A stretch of DNA of 64,000 nt from Psychroflexus halocasei (GTDB lineage Bacteria > Bacteroidota > Bacteroidia > Flavobacteriales > Flavobacteriaceae), in contig NZ_FNQF01000004.1 in the NCBI RefSeq assembly GCF_900107595.1, positions 235,257 through 299,256 of the forward strand. Direction: 5' to 3'. The notes beneath the pieces are model-generated. The model did not search any database. It saw nothing but the letters and a program-made list of their open reading frames with translations, and was not told the origin of the DNA. The first letter of the stretch is position 1. Each line of letters opens with the position of its first letter. Made by a program: the position numbers and the translations under genes. Shown here in pieces: positions 18,401-27,562 of this stretch.

Positions 18401-18915
18401 ACACGCATTCCTCTTCCGCCACCACCAGAAGCAGCTTTAAGCATGACGGGATAACCGATTTCATCAGCTTCTTTCAATGCAATTTCTACAGAAGTTAATT
18501 CCTCTTTGTTGCTTTCAATGACTGGAACATCATTATCAATCGCCACTTGTTTTGCTGTGACTTTGTCTCCCAAAGATTTTAAAACAGAAACATCTGGACC
18601 GATAAAGATGATCCCATTGTCCTGACAAGCTTGAGCGAAATCAGCATTTTCAGAAAGAAAACCATAACCAGGATGAATGGCATCAATGTCATTTTCTTTT
18701 GCAACTCTTATAATTTCAGCTATGTTTAAATAAGGTTTAAGAGGCTCTTCATCTTCACCAACTTGGTAGGCTTCATCAGCTTTATAACGGTGAAGAGAAT
18801 AACGGTCTTCAAAAGTGTAAATACCGACAGTTCTCAAGCCGATCTCTGAACAAGCTCTAAATATACGGATGGCAATTTCACCTCTATTGGCAACCAATAC
18901 TTTTTTAATTTTCAT
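15463..18915 (-). CDS. pyc: Pyruvate carboxylase
   Basis: A full-length, single-chain biotin enzyme of 1150 residues that makes oxaloacetate from pyruvate, bicarbonate and ATP to refill the TCA cycle. Domains in order are biotin carboxylase (about 1-455, with the glycine-rich ATP loop KAASGGGGRGMRV and EVNPRIQVEHTVTE), carboxyltransferase (about 530-800, with DTTMRDAHQSLLATRMRT and the metal-binding LHTHDTSS), an allosteric linker region, and the C-terminal biotinyl domain with biotin-Lys about 1116 in VIEAMKMGTT. It is monocistronic. A 269-base gap separates its start from the divergent Gdx/SMR gene. Confidence 0.97.
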   Translation of the reverse strand: MKIKKVLVANRGEIAIRIFRACSEIGLRTVGIYTFEDRYSLHRYKADEAYQVGEDEEPLKPYLNIAEIIRVAKENDIDAIHPGYGFLSENADFAQACQDNGIIFIGPDVSVLKSLGDKVTAKQVAIDNDVPVIESNKEELTSVEIALKEADEIGYPVMLKAASGGGGRGMRVIRDQDQLKKAFPESKREAANAFGDDTVFIEKFVENPKHIEIQILGDQHGDLVHLFERDCSVQRRYQKVIEIAPSIGLSDEVKNKLYEYALNIGKAVNYSNAGTVEFLVDEDQSIYFIEVNPRIQVEHTVTEVVTGIDIVKSQLFIAGGYHLSDQQIKIYGQDKVHTNGFAVQCRITTEDPKNDFKPDYGTITTYRSASGFGIRLDAGSVYQGVTISPFFDSMLTKITANSRTLDGACRKMSRTLAEFRVRGVKTNMAFLNNILNDSTFREGKVTVNYIQNTPELFKIKEPRNRATKMLNFLGDVIVNGHEDVKFTDPNKKLIKPNVPKFNKEQNHPKGTKDILTELGPEGFSKWLKDEKKIHYTDTTMRDAHQSLLATRMRTYDLQKVAEGFAKNHPEVFSMEVWGGATFDVCMRFLKENPWERLRILREAMPNVLLQMLLRGSNGVGYTAYPDNLIERFVAESWENGIDIFRIFDSQNWMKSIGPTIEHVRKHTKGIAEGSMCYTGDILNPDHKKYTLDYYLQLAKDIENAGAHILAIKDMAGLLKPYAAKELITALKSEVDIPIHLHTHDTSSIQSATYLKAIEAGVDVVDVALAGLSGLTSQPNFNSLAESMRYQPRENELDIQKLNEYSTYWSDVREYYYPFESGLKSGTAEVYKHEIPGGQYSNLIPQAESLGLKDRFTEITDMYSQVNELFGNVIKVTPSSKVVGDMAQYLVSNNLSIQDFMAKGDSLSFPESVKSFFKGDLGQPVGGFPEDVQKIVLRGEKPYTDRPNAHLDPIDFDKEFKAFKKEFDEGMDREWEMTDFLSYKLYPKVFTDLYNHYVKYGKVMQIPTKNFFYGMKPGEEIIVELDKGKTLLIELVSITEANEDGEKEVFFKINGQTRSILIKDHSIDVEKIVHQKVDKNNPKQVGAPLQGSLASIMVKEGDTVDKNQPLFVIEAMKMGTTITSNTSGKIKKIYLSEGTMLHSDDLVIEME

Positions 18916-19184
18916 CAGATAGGAATTTTATGTTGTGTTGTTATTAAATTGCGCCCAATATCGGGAATTATGAATAAAAATTAGATAGAACACTCTAAAT
19001 TTTAAGATTCTTAATCTTATTCATATCTATTTTCAATAATATCATTAATTCAAAAAAGCCAATCGTTTATCAGCTGAAGAATGAAATTACTTAGAATATT
19101 TTTTATGTTTTTTAGATTCAAAATTGGCTAGTAATTAACAAATCAAATTGTATATTATTGGGCTATAAAAAACTGAACTAAAAA

Positions 19185-19532
19185 ATGAATATGAACTGGA
19201 TTTTATTGATTGTTGGCGGTTTATTTGAAACCGGTTTTGCTGTTAGTTTAGGGAAGGCTCAAGAACATTCAGGTAAAGAATTTTGGCTATGGATGCTTTC
19301 TTTTGTGATTTGTGTCAGCGTGAGCATGTACTTTCTTTATAAAGCAATGGGAGGCGAACAAGCTATTCCCGTTGGGACAGCTTATGCAGTATGGGGTGCC
19401 ATAGGTGCAACCGGAACTGTTCTTGCCGGAATTCTATTTTTTAAGGAACCTGTCACTTTTTGGCGAATTTTTTTCTTAACCACATTAGTTGCATCCGTTG
19501 TAGGCTTACAAATTGTGAGCAGCGAAGCTTAA
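19185..19532 (+). CDS. SMR-family exporter, SugE/Gdx-like (guanidinium exporter type)
   Basis: A four-helix small multidrug resistance protein of 115 residues. The essential proton/substrate Glu is in GGLFETGFA; starting at the second ATG (19191) it becomes E13, as in SugE/Gdx. The GTAYAVWGAIGATG segment is typical of the Gdx/SugE branch rather than EmrE. Members export guanidinium or some quaternary ammonium compounds as antiparallel dimers. No guanidine-riboswitch-like structure was recognised in the leader. It lies 21 bases before the antiporter gene on the same strand, so an operon is possible. Confidence 0.87.
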   Translation: MNMNWILLIVGGLFETGFAVSLGKAQEHSGKEFWLWMLSFVICVSVSMYFLYKAMGGEQAIPVGTAYAVWGAIGATGTVLAGILFFKEPVTFWRIFFLTTLVASVVGLQIVSSEA

Positions 19533-19553
19533 AATAACACAATATATTAATTT

Positions 19554-21038
19554 ATGAATTTAACCATTGAAAACATTCTCTTAGTCGGGTCTTTACTTTT
19601 ATTTATCAGTACAATTGCAGGTAAAACATCTTATAAATACGGTGTTCCCGTTTTAATTCTTTTCCTCGCTATAGGTATGTTGGCCGGTGCTGATGGCATA
19701 GGCGGAATTTATTTTGATGATCCCAAAATCGCTCAATTTATTGGCATCATCTCACTCAACTTTATTTTGTTTTCGGGAGGTCTAGACACAAGTTGGCCTG
19801 CCGTCAAACCCATCTTAAAAGAAGGAATAATTTTATCTACATTAGGTGTTTTACTAACCGCGGTTTCACTGGGAACATTTGTTTGGTTCTTAACAGACTT
19901 CACGATTTACGAAAGCATGTTATTAGGTTCTATTGTATCATCAACAGATGCAGCTGCAGTTTTCTCGATTTTACGCTCTAAAAATATCGCTTTAAAAACA
20001 AATTTAAGACCGACTTTAGAACTGGAAAGCGGTAGTAACGATCCCATGGCTTATGTTCTTACTTTGGCATTTTTAAGCTTGGTGATAAATCAAGATGCAG
20101 GTGTGGCTTCTATTATACCTCTGTTTTTGCAACAAATGATATTTGGCGCAATCGCTGGTTTTGTTTTCGGGAAAATAAGTAAATACATCATCAACAGAAT
20201 AAAACTTGGCTTTGAAGGTCTTTATCCTGTCTTGGTTATTTCGTTGATGTTTGCAACATTTTCAGCAACAGATTTCATTGGAGGTAACGGCTTTTTGGCC
20301 ATTTATATTTGTGCTGTTTATTTAGGTAATCAAGATCTGATTCATAAAAAAACCATCCTTAAAATGTATGATGGTTTAGCTTGGTTAATGCAAATTGTTT
20401 TATTCTTAACCTTGGGTTTACTTGTCTTCCCAAATGAAATTGTACCTTTTATAGGGACAGGACTCATCATTTCATTATTCTTGATTTTTATCGCAAGACC
20501 TGTCAGTGTGATGTTGAGTTTAGCATTTTTTAAAATGAAAATGCGACGCAGAATTTATATCTCATGGGTTGGTTTACGCGGTGCAGTGCCAATTGTATTT
20601 GCGACCTATCCGCTTCTCGCCGGAATTGAGAAAGCAGATATGATTTTTAATATTGTGTTCTTTATTTCGTTAACCTCTGTTTTAATTCAAGGAACAACAT
20701 TATCAGTAGTCGCGAAATGGCTCAATGTTGCTCTTCCTGATGAAGAAAAGAAGATTCTCGAAAAAGATAAACTCATTTTAAACATTCCTAAGTCAGCGAT
20801 GAAAAAATATAGAATTTTACCTCATTACTCTGCTGTTGGTCAGCAAATTGTTGATTTAGAATTCCCTAAAGACACCATTATCGCAATGATCAAACGCAAT
20901 GATAAATATCATTTGCCTAATGGTGGAACGACAATAGAAGCCAACGATATTTTGATTGTTTTATCAGAAAACCATGAAAGTATGGAAAACGTTAGCCAAT
21001 GGATTAAACAACAAGATCAACCTCAAATACCTGCTTAA
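19554..21038 (+). CDS. NhaP2/CvrA-type potassium/proton antiporter
   Basis: A CPA1 family cation/proton antiporter of 494 residues with about 12-13 membrane helices. The ion-binding region appears in SSTDAAAVFSILRS (about 125-140) and ELESGSNDPMAY (about 160-171). A C-terminal cytoplasmic RCK_C (TrkA_C) domain (about 405-485, e.g. ANDILIVLSENHE) is the feature of the K+/H+ NhaP2/CvrA subgroup and suggests nucleotide or ligand gating. It is followed after one base by a universal stress protein gene, so the two are probably co-expressed. Confidence 0.9.
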   Translation: MNLTIENILLVGSLLLFISTIAGKTSYKYGVPVLILFLAIGMLAGADGIGGIYFDDPKIAQFIGIISLNFILFSGGLDTSWPAVKPILKEGIILSTLGVLLTAVSLGTFVWFLTDFTIYESMLLGSIVSSTDAAAVFSILRSKNIALKTNLRPTLELESGSNDPMAYVLTLAFLSLVINQDAGVASIIPLFLQQMIFGAIAGFVFGKISKYIINRIKLGFEGLYPVLVISLMFATFSATDFIGGNGFLAIYICAVYLGNQDLIHKKTILKMYDGLAWLMQIVLFLTLGLLVFPNEIVPFIGTGLIISLFLIFIARPVSVMLSLAFFKMKMRRRIYISWVGLRGAVPIVFATYPLLAGIEKADMIFNIVFFISLTSVLIQGTTLSVVAKWLNVALPDEEKKILEKDKLILNIPKSAMKKYRILPHYSAVGQQIVDLEFPKDTIIAMIKRNDKYHLPNGGTTIEANDILIVLSENHESMENVSQWIKQQDQPQIPA

Positions 21039-21039
21039 A

Positions 21040-21858
21040 ATGAAAAAGCGTTTTATATTATTGATTGATTTTTCAGAACATTCTGAAAGCTTGCTAAAGT
21101 ATGCTTATGATTGGAGTCTTCAAATTGAAACAGAGTTTCTCATCATTCATCAAACAGAAGTGATTACACCAACCTTAGCCGACATCAAAACACGTGAGAA
21201 ATTTACGCAAGAAATCAACCTGAAGATGCTTGATCAAGTCAAAAGTTTTGTTGAAAATATTCTTCCAAATCAGGCACAACTCAATTATGATGTTTCTGAT
21301 AAAAATTTAAACTTCACTTTAAAAGCGCACTTAAATACAGGTTTTGAAAATTTAATATTTGTAGGCATTAAAGAAACGAGTTTACGAAAAAAAATATTTC
21401 TTGGTAGCACTGCCATTCAACTTATCAACGAGATTGAAAACTCCTTTGTCGCTATGCCTAAAGAAATGACAAAATTTTCTCATGAGAAGATTTTTGTTGC
21501 TGTTACAGAAAAACATCCGCTTAATATTTTAGAATTAAATAATTTTTTAAGTTTTATTGATGAAACAGAAACAAGTATTACCTTTTTCCATTTATCTGAT
21601 TATAATGAGGATACGGACTTTATAGAGAAAAAATTACGTGACTTAACCACTCTTTTTTCTGCTCAGTATAATGTTGATTATAAAATTTATGAAAAAAATG
21701 CCTATTTTAATGACATCAAAAAAGTTATTAACAACAAGGTTGACGAATTGCTTATTGTTCAAAAAGGCTCTCGACATTTAACAGATAAACTTTTTAGAAG
21801 ATTCTTGATAAATGACTTGGTTTTCGAAGGAGAAACACCTTTAATTGTTTTGCCTTAA
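21040..21858 (+). CDS. Universal stress protein (UspA) family protein
   Basis: A 272-residue cytoplasmic protein with two Usp-like halves. The first half begins RFILLIDFSEHSESLLKYAY and includes VGIKETSLRKKIFLGSTA, a weak version of the nucleotide-binding GxxGxxxxxxGS loop; the second half is more diverged. The start is the ATG one base after the antiporter stop codon; upstream in-frame codons overlap the antiporter and lack support. Usp proteins bind ATP/AMP in many cases, but the function here is unproven. The tight coupling to a K+/H+ antiporter suggests a role in ion or pH stress. Confidence 0.83.
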   Translation: MKKRFILLIDFSEHSESLLKYAYDWSLQIETEFLIIHQTEVITPTLADIKTREKFTQEINLKMLDQVKSFVENILPNQAQLNYDVSDKNLNFTLKAHLNTGFENLIFVGIKETSLRKKIFLGSTAIQLINEIENSFVAMPKEMTKFSHEKIFVAVTEKHPLNILELNNFLSFIDETETSITFFHLSDYNEDTDFIEKKLRDLTTLFSAQYNVDYKIYEKNAYFNDIKKVINNKVDELLIVQKGSRHLTDKLFRRFLINDLVFEGETPLIVLP

Positions 21859-21868
21859 AATATTGATT

Positions 21869-22321
21869 ATGAAGTTAAAAACCCTCATTCTTTTTGCTTT
21901 AATTTTCGCTCTACAGGCATGCGTTACAGATGATCAATGTATAGATTATACGATTGATTTAACAAGTCTTGAAGAAGAGTATAATTGTGAAAACACTAAA
22001 AATCAATTAGACATTAACTTGTCTGATGAAAATATAATCATCAACAATCAAGATGATTATAATGAACTCGTTTCTGGAAATTGTCAACCTGAAATTGATT
22101 TTAATAAATATGATTTAGTTATTGGTAAGAAAAATCTTAGTAATGGCAATGATTCAATTCATTATGAATTAATCAAAAATTGTACAAACGGCAACTTGCA
22201 CTTAAAAGTTTTCTTTTATCAAAACGACACTAGTGTTGCTCCAAGTCTGACATATCATGCATTGATCCCTAAAATGAGCGACCAACAAATATTAAATATC
22301 GAAATTATTATTGTTGATTAA
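21869..22321 (+). CDS. Hypothetical lipoprotein
   Basis: A 150-residue protein with a lipoprotein signal peptide (MKLKTLILFALIFALQAC; lipidated Cys18). The mature part is acidic and Asn-rich, with further cysteines (e.g. DQCIDY, YNCEN, GNCQPE) that could form disulfides. No family was recognised. The ATG at 21869 is chosen because it starts the signal peptide; an earlier ATG at 21845 overlaps the preceding gene. It follows the Usp gene after 10 bases and probably belongs to the same transcript. Confidence 0.75.
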   Translation: MKLKTLILFALIFALQACVTDDQCIDYTIDLTSLEEEYNCENTKNQLDINLSDENIIINNQDDYNELVSGNCQPEIDFNKYDLVIGKKNLSNGNDSIHYELIKNCTNGNLHLKVFFYQNDTSVAPSLTYHALIPKMSDQQILNIEIIIVD

Positions 22322-22452
22322 TTGTCCTAAAACAACATCAAATAAAACTTGAAATATTCTAAAAAAAGAATACTCAATTAAGGTTTTATCTCATTAATTT
22401 TAACTTAATTTAAATAATATAAATCCAGCATTAACAGAATACTACCTTATTT

Positions 22453-25400
22453 TTGAACAAACCTGATAAACATATAGTGAAGAAAAGTAAAGGCAAAAAA
22501 ATATTAAGAATTTTAGGGAGAATATTTCTGGGCTTTATCATATTTCTCATTTTATTAATTTTATTCATCAGAAGTCCTTGGGGACAAAATATTATCGTCA
22601 ACAAAGCAACTAATTTTATCAGTGATAAAACTAAAACTGCTGTTGAAATTGAGCGTTTGTTTATCACTTCCTCAGGAAATATTCAGCTTGATGGTTTGTA
22701 TTTAGAAGATACCAAAGGTGACACTTTAATTTACTCCGAAAGTTTAGAAGCTGAAATTCCTTTAATACCAATTATTTCCGGAAACCCTATCAGTATTGAC
22801 GATGTGAGTTGGAAAGGTTTAAAAGCAAATATTTATCGTAAAGATTCCATCTCAGGGTTTAATTATCAATTTTTAATCGATGCTTTTGCTTCTGACACGA
22901 CAGCAACGCAAACAGAAGAAGAAACTGCTCCACCTCAAATTGCAGTTGGCGAAATTGAACTTCAAAAATTTAAAATCAATTATGTTGATGATGTGAGTGG
23001 CATGAATGCTGAGTTAGATTTAGGTGATTTAAAATTAGAAGGAAAAGAAATCGATTTAGAAAAAATGAAATTTCATTTGGCTAAAATTAAACTCAGCCAA
23101 ACAACCATAAATTATGAACAACTTAAAGCAATCACAGATTCTGATACAAGTTCGACAGGCGCTTTACCATTCATAAGAGTTGACCAATTCTCATTAAATC
23201 AAGTGACTGCCAAGTATAATGCGCCTCCACAAGGCTTAAATGCATTAGTTGATATTGATCTCTTTGAGATAGATAAAGCTTCAGCAAATCTCAATTTACA
23301 AGAAGTTGCTGTGAATAAAATTGCTTTGCAAAACTCAAAAATTAACGCAGAAATTGATTCATCGAAAATAGAATCTTCTCCTGAAGAAACACCAGCCAAT
23401 AAAAAGCAAGAAGATTTTAAATGGCCAGATTGGAAAGTTGATGTCGCTTCAATTGACTTTAAGGATAACAATATTTATTATCATCAAAAAGGTGTTAAGC
23501 CACAAAAAGGAAAGTTTAATCCTGATGCAATCAAACTTTCAGACTTTTCACTGATAGCAGAAAACATACAACTATCCAAAAATACTGAAGCTAAATTGAA
23601 CTTAAATCAACTTAAGTTTAATGAAGCTAGTGGCTTTAAATTAGATGAATTTAATTTTGCACTTGCACTGAACAATGAAAAAATTAATGTTTCAGGGTTG
23701 AAAGTTAAAACCCAAAAAAGTTCTTTAGATGGAAACATAGAGTTGACTTACACTGAATTTATTAAGCTCATCAATCAACCAGAGAAAGTTTATTTTGTTG
23801 CTGATCTCAATTCATTTCAATTAAATGCAACAGAAGCTTACTTGTTTTCTCCCGAGCTTAAAAAAAATGTACAGTTCCAGAAATTAGCTCAACAAAATAT
23901 TAGTGGGAACCTTCTCATTAATGGCTCACTTGATAAAGCTAATGTTAAGAATTTAAATCTCAATTGGGGATCTAAAACAAACATCAATCTGAAAGGAATT
24001 GTGAGTCAACCGATAAATGTCGATCAACTTTATTTAGATCTTAATCAAATTTCGGCATCTACAAATCGCAGTGATATCATCACATTTTTAAATCCAGATT
24101 CTCTTGGAGTTCAAATCCCGCAAGATCTTAGTTTAAATGGTAATTTTACTGGCGGAATAGAAAAATTCAAGACTAATATCAATATTAATTCCACAAGCGG
24201 TCAGATTAAACTTCAGGGAGAATTAAATCATAAAAAACAAATTGCATTTGATTCACAGATAGAAATTATTGAACTAAATCTTGGTGAACTTTTACAAAAT
24301 CCAGATTTAGATAAAGTCACTTTTACTTTAAAAACAGAAGGAAAAGGTGACAACTTAAATTCTCTAAATGCGAAATTAGATTCTGACTTTACAAAACTCA
24401 CCTACGCTGATTATGATTTTTCTAATCTTGAACTTAAAGGCGATATTAAGAATGGTGTTGGTGATGTGAAATTAGATTTTAAAGATAAAAATCTAAATTT
24501 AAAATTTCATTCAGAAATTATTTTAGATTCCCTCAATCCAGAAATTAAAGCTGATTTAAACCTCAAAGGAGCCGACTTGTATGCTCTTGGTTTAACTGAG
24601 AAAAAAATTCGTTCTAAAGTAGATGTCAAAGCTAATTTTAAGGGAAGCGCCAACAAATTTAGATTAGATACAGATATCACAAATGGCACAATTGTTTATA
24701 ATGATCAAGCCTATAATCTAGGTCGTGTTCAGATTGACGCCGATGTAGATGAAAAAAGTACTGTTGCAAAAATCAGTAGTCCTTTTATAAATAGTTCGCT
24801 TAATTCAAATGCAAAACCTGATCAAATTTCAAAAGCTTTAAGTCAGCATGTAAATCACTATTTCAGCAAGGATTCGACTTATATTCAAAAGGATAGTTTG
24901 AAAAATCCTGTTCAATTAAAGCTAGATTTAAAATTTCATGAAACGCCTATTATTTCTGAAGTTTTTCTTGAAGGTCTTGATCGGATGGACACTTTAAATG
25001 CTCAAATCAATTTTGATCAAGCAAAGCACAACCTAACGGCTAAAGTTAGCTTACCTCACTTAAAATACGGAGAAAATCTCGTTGATAGTCTATATCTCGA
25101 TATTAATTCTGATGGGAAAAAAGCCGACTTCACAGCTAGTTTTACAGAAATTAAAGCTGGTCCAGCTCAAATTCCAAGAACAAAAATCAATGCTAATTTT
25201 AAAGAAAAACAATTTTTCTTAAATTTTGAAAGTTTTAAGAAGGGTGAAAAAATATACGCGCTTCACTCTGTTTTGGGTGGCGAAGATCGTAATCGTACGT
25301 TTAAAATTCTTCCAGAAGAATTTATTTTAAATAAAGAAAAATGGACAATTGATCCTAACAATACAGTCAGTTTCGGTCAAGAAAAATTGAAATTCAGGAA

Positions 25401-27552
25401 CTTTATAATGTCACATCAAGGTGAAGAAGTCCGAATCACGAATCAAACTAATCAGCAAACAAATAATTGGGGATTAGAATTTAGTAACTTCAATTTATCA
25501 TCACTTCTCGCCTATCTCAATCCTGATGAACTTCTTATGGATGGAAAAGTTGACGGTGAAATCGTTTTTATAGACCCGTTTAATAAATTTGGATTTACAG
25601 CAGATTTAAATATTAATGATTTTACAGCCTTGCAAAGTGAACTCGGCAAACTATCCCTTCATGCAGAATCACAAAATGACAATACTTATATAGTTGATGC
25701 TGGTATAAAAGGTAGCGATGTTGATATTGATTTTGATGGCAGTTATAAATCGGCAATTGAAGCACCATCTTTTGATTTAGACTTAAAAATCAATAAGATC
25801 GCCATGCAAAAAATTGAAAAATTTGCACCTGATGAAATAAAAAATGCTGAAGGACATTTAGAAGGAGAAATAAAGCTTAAAGGCACAAGTCAAGATCCTC
25901 AATTTAATGGACATCTTGCATTTAATCAAGCAAGTTTTAATGTCAGCAGGTTAGATGCAAAGTTTAGGCTTGCTAATGAGCGTATTAATTTAGATAATAA
26001 AGGAATTTACTTTAACAAATTTGCGATTAATGATGCTGATGACAACAGCTTCACCGTTGATGGAGATATTCTTCTTGATAAGATAACCAACCCAAAGTTT
26101 GATTTAAATCTTCAAGCAGATCATTTCACTGCACTAAATTCTGATGAAGAGGATAATGATCTTTATTACGGAAAAGTTGTGTTTGATATTGGTGCCGATA
26201 TTACAGGAAATTTACAATTCCCTAAAGCAGAAGTAAGTTTAAAAATAAGGGAAGAAACCGACGTCACTTATGTTATTCCTGAGACTGAATTGAGCATTGA
26301 AAAACACGATGGAGTGGTTGTTTTTGTCAATAAAGAAAATCCTGACAATATTTTAACAAGAAAGGAAGATGATGAAACTACTGCAACAATAACAGGGATT
26401 GATTTAGCCTTAAAATTAAAAATAGAGCCTAAAGCAACATTTAATGTTATTGTTGATAAACGTACCGATGACAATTTAAAAATTCTTGGTGAAGGCGATT
26501 TAATATTTAGAATTGCTAGAAATGGAAGAACCACTTTAACCGGAAAATATGATATAAGCGGTGGACATTACCAAATGAATCTTTACAACTTGGTGAAAAG
26601 AGAATTCAAGTTAGATCCTTCAAGTAGCGTCAGTTGGCAAGGCGATCCGATGAGTGCTGATTTAGATGTTCGTGCAATTTATGAAGTCAAAACATCTGCG
26701 TCCTCATTGATGGCTTCTCAAACGACTGGTGCAAGCACGGAGGCAAAAAATCGTTACAGACAAAGATTACCTTTCTTGGTTTATTTAGACGTTGATGGCG
26801 AATTATCACAACCCAAATTAAATTTTAACTTAGGGATGCCAGATGATGAACAAGGTGCAATTGGAGGATCTGTCTATAGTAGAATTAGGCAACTTAATCA
26901 ACAAGAAGATCAATTAAACAAGCAAGTTTTTTCTCTTTTAGTTCTTAACAAATTCTATCCTGATTCAGGAAGTGATGGTAGTGAAGGCGGTATTGCAACT
27001 GTTGCACGTGATAACTTGAATGATGCGCTCTCTGATCAATTGAATATGTTTTCTGATAAAATAACCAAAAACACAGGTATTGACTTAAATTTTGGTGTCA
27101 ACTCCTATACAGACTATCAAGGTGAAAATGCTCAAGATAGAACAGATTTAGCCATTAGTGCCAAAAAGAAACTCTTTAATGACAGAGTTATTGTTGAAGC
27201 AGGCAGTGAAGTGAATGTACAAGGCGATAATAGACCAGGTGAAGAAAATCCGGTTATTGGAAATTTTAGCATAGAATATTTATTAACTAAAAATGGACGC
27301 TGGCGTCTTAAAGGTTTTAGAAAAAGTGAATATGAAAATGTGATTGATGGACAAGTTTTTGTGAGTGGAATCGCTTTAATTTTTACAAGAGAATTTAATA
27401 AGTTTAAGGAATTATGGGATGAAAGTTCTTTTCTGAAAAAGGATAAGAGTAAAGACGATTCCGAAAAAGATAAGGAAAATCAGGAAGGTGAAGATTCTAA
27501 AGAAAAAAAGACAAATAACAAAGCAACTCAAAATGAAGAATCTTCAGAATAA
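22453..27552 (+). CDS. tamB: TamB-like inter-membrane translocation/assembly protein
   Basis: A very large envelope protein (1699 residues) of the TamB/AsmA-like family. It has one N-terminal membrane anchor (IFLGFIIFLILLILFI, about 23-38), a long repetitive beta-rich body, and a C-terminal DUF490/TamB domain (about 1250-1650). TamB-like proteins form hydrophobic grooves bridging the two membranes and take part in lipid transport and outer-membrane protein assembly. The start is TTG: no ATG or GTG exists between the upstream in-frame stop and the anchor. It is followed after 10 bases by the TamA-like partner. The C-terminal tail (about 1665-1699) is highly charged, with Lys, Asp and Glu. Confidence 0.9.
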   Translation: MNKPDKHIVKKSKGKKILRILGRIFLGFIIFLILLILFIRSPWGQNIIVNKATNFISDKTKTAVEIERLFITSSGNIQLDGLYLEDTKGDTLIYSESLEAEIPLIPIISGNPISIDDVSWKGLKANIYRKDSISGFNYQFLIDAFASDTTATQTEEETAPPQIAVGEIELQKFKINYVDDVSGMNAELDLGDLKLEGKEIDLEKMKFHLAKIKLSQTTINYEQLKAITDSDTSSTGALPFIRVDQFSLNQVTAKYNAPPQGLNALVDIDLFEIDKASANLNLQEVAVNKIALQNSKINAEIDSSKIESSPEETPANKKQEDFKWPDWKVDVASIDFKDNNIYYHQKGVKPQKGKFNPDAIKLSDFSLIAENIQLSKNTEAKLNLNQLKFNEASGFKLDEFNFALALNNEKINVSGLKVKTQKSSLDGNIELTYTEFIKLINQPEKVYFVADLNSFQLNATEAYLFSPELKKNVQFQKLAQQNISGNLLINGSLDKANVKNLNLNWGSKTNINLKGIVSQPINVDQLYLDLNQISASTNRSDIITFLNPDSLGVQIPQDLSLNGNFTGGIEKFKTNININSTSGQIKLQGELNHKKQIAFDSQIEIIELNLGELLQNPDLDKVTFTLKTEGKGDNLNSLNAKLDSDFTKLTYADYDFSNLELKGDIKNGVGDVKLDFKDKNLNLKFHSEIILDSLNPEIKADLNLKGADLYALGLTEKKIRSKVDVKANFKGSANKFRLDTDITNGTIVYNDQAYNLGRVQIDADVDEKSTVAKISSPFINSSLNSNAKPDQISKALSQHVNHYFSKDSTYIQKDSLKNPVQLKLDLKFHETPIISEVFLEGLDRMDTLNAQINFDQAKHNLTAKVSLPHLKYGENLVDSLYLDINSDGKKADFTASFTEIKAGPAQIPRTKINANFKEKQFFLNFESFKKGEKIYALHSVLGGEDRNRTFKILPEEFILNKEKWTIDPNNTVSFGQEKLKFRNFIMSHQGEEVRITNQTNQQTNNWGLEFSNFNLSSLLAYLNPDELLMDGKVDGEIVFIDPFNKFGFTADLNINDFTALQSELGKLSLHAESQNDNTYIVDAGIKGSDVDIDFDGSYKSAIEAPSFDLDLKINKIAMQKIEKFAPDEIKNAEGHLEGEIKLKGTSQDPQFNGHLAFNQASFNVSRLDAKFRLANERINLDNKGIYFNKFAINDADDNSFTVDGDILLDKITNPKFDLNLQADHFTALNSDEEDNDLYYGKVVFDIGADITGNLQFPKAEVSLKIREETDVTYVIPETELSIEKHDGVVVFVNKENPDNILTRKEDDETTATITGIDLALKLKIEPKATFNVIVDKRTDDNLKILGEGDLIFRIARNGRTTLTGKYDISGGHYQMNLYNLVKREFKLDPSSSVSWQGDPMSADLDVRAIYEVKTSASSLMASQTTGASTEAKNRYRQRLPFLVYLDVDGELSQPKLNFNLGMPDDEQGAIGGSVYSRIRQLNQQEDQLNKQVFSLLVLNKFYPDSGSDGSEGGIATVARDNLNDALSDQLNMFSDKITKNTGIDLNFGVNSYTDYQGENAQDRTDLAISAKKKLFNDRVIVEAGSEVNVQGDNRPGEENPVIGNFSIEYLLTKNGRWRLKGFRKSEYENVIDGQVFVSGIALIFTREFNKFKELWDESSFLKKDKSKDDSEKDKENQEGEDSKEKKTNNKATQNEESSE

Positions 27553-27562
27553 TTTGTGATCA

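Noticed and set aside
18916..19184. Possible guanidine riboswitch before the Gdx/SugE-like gene
   Set aside because: No conserved ykkC-type or mini-ykkC-type hairpins were recognised in the leader.
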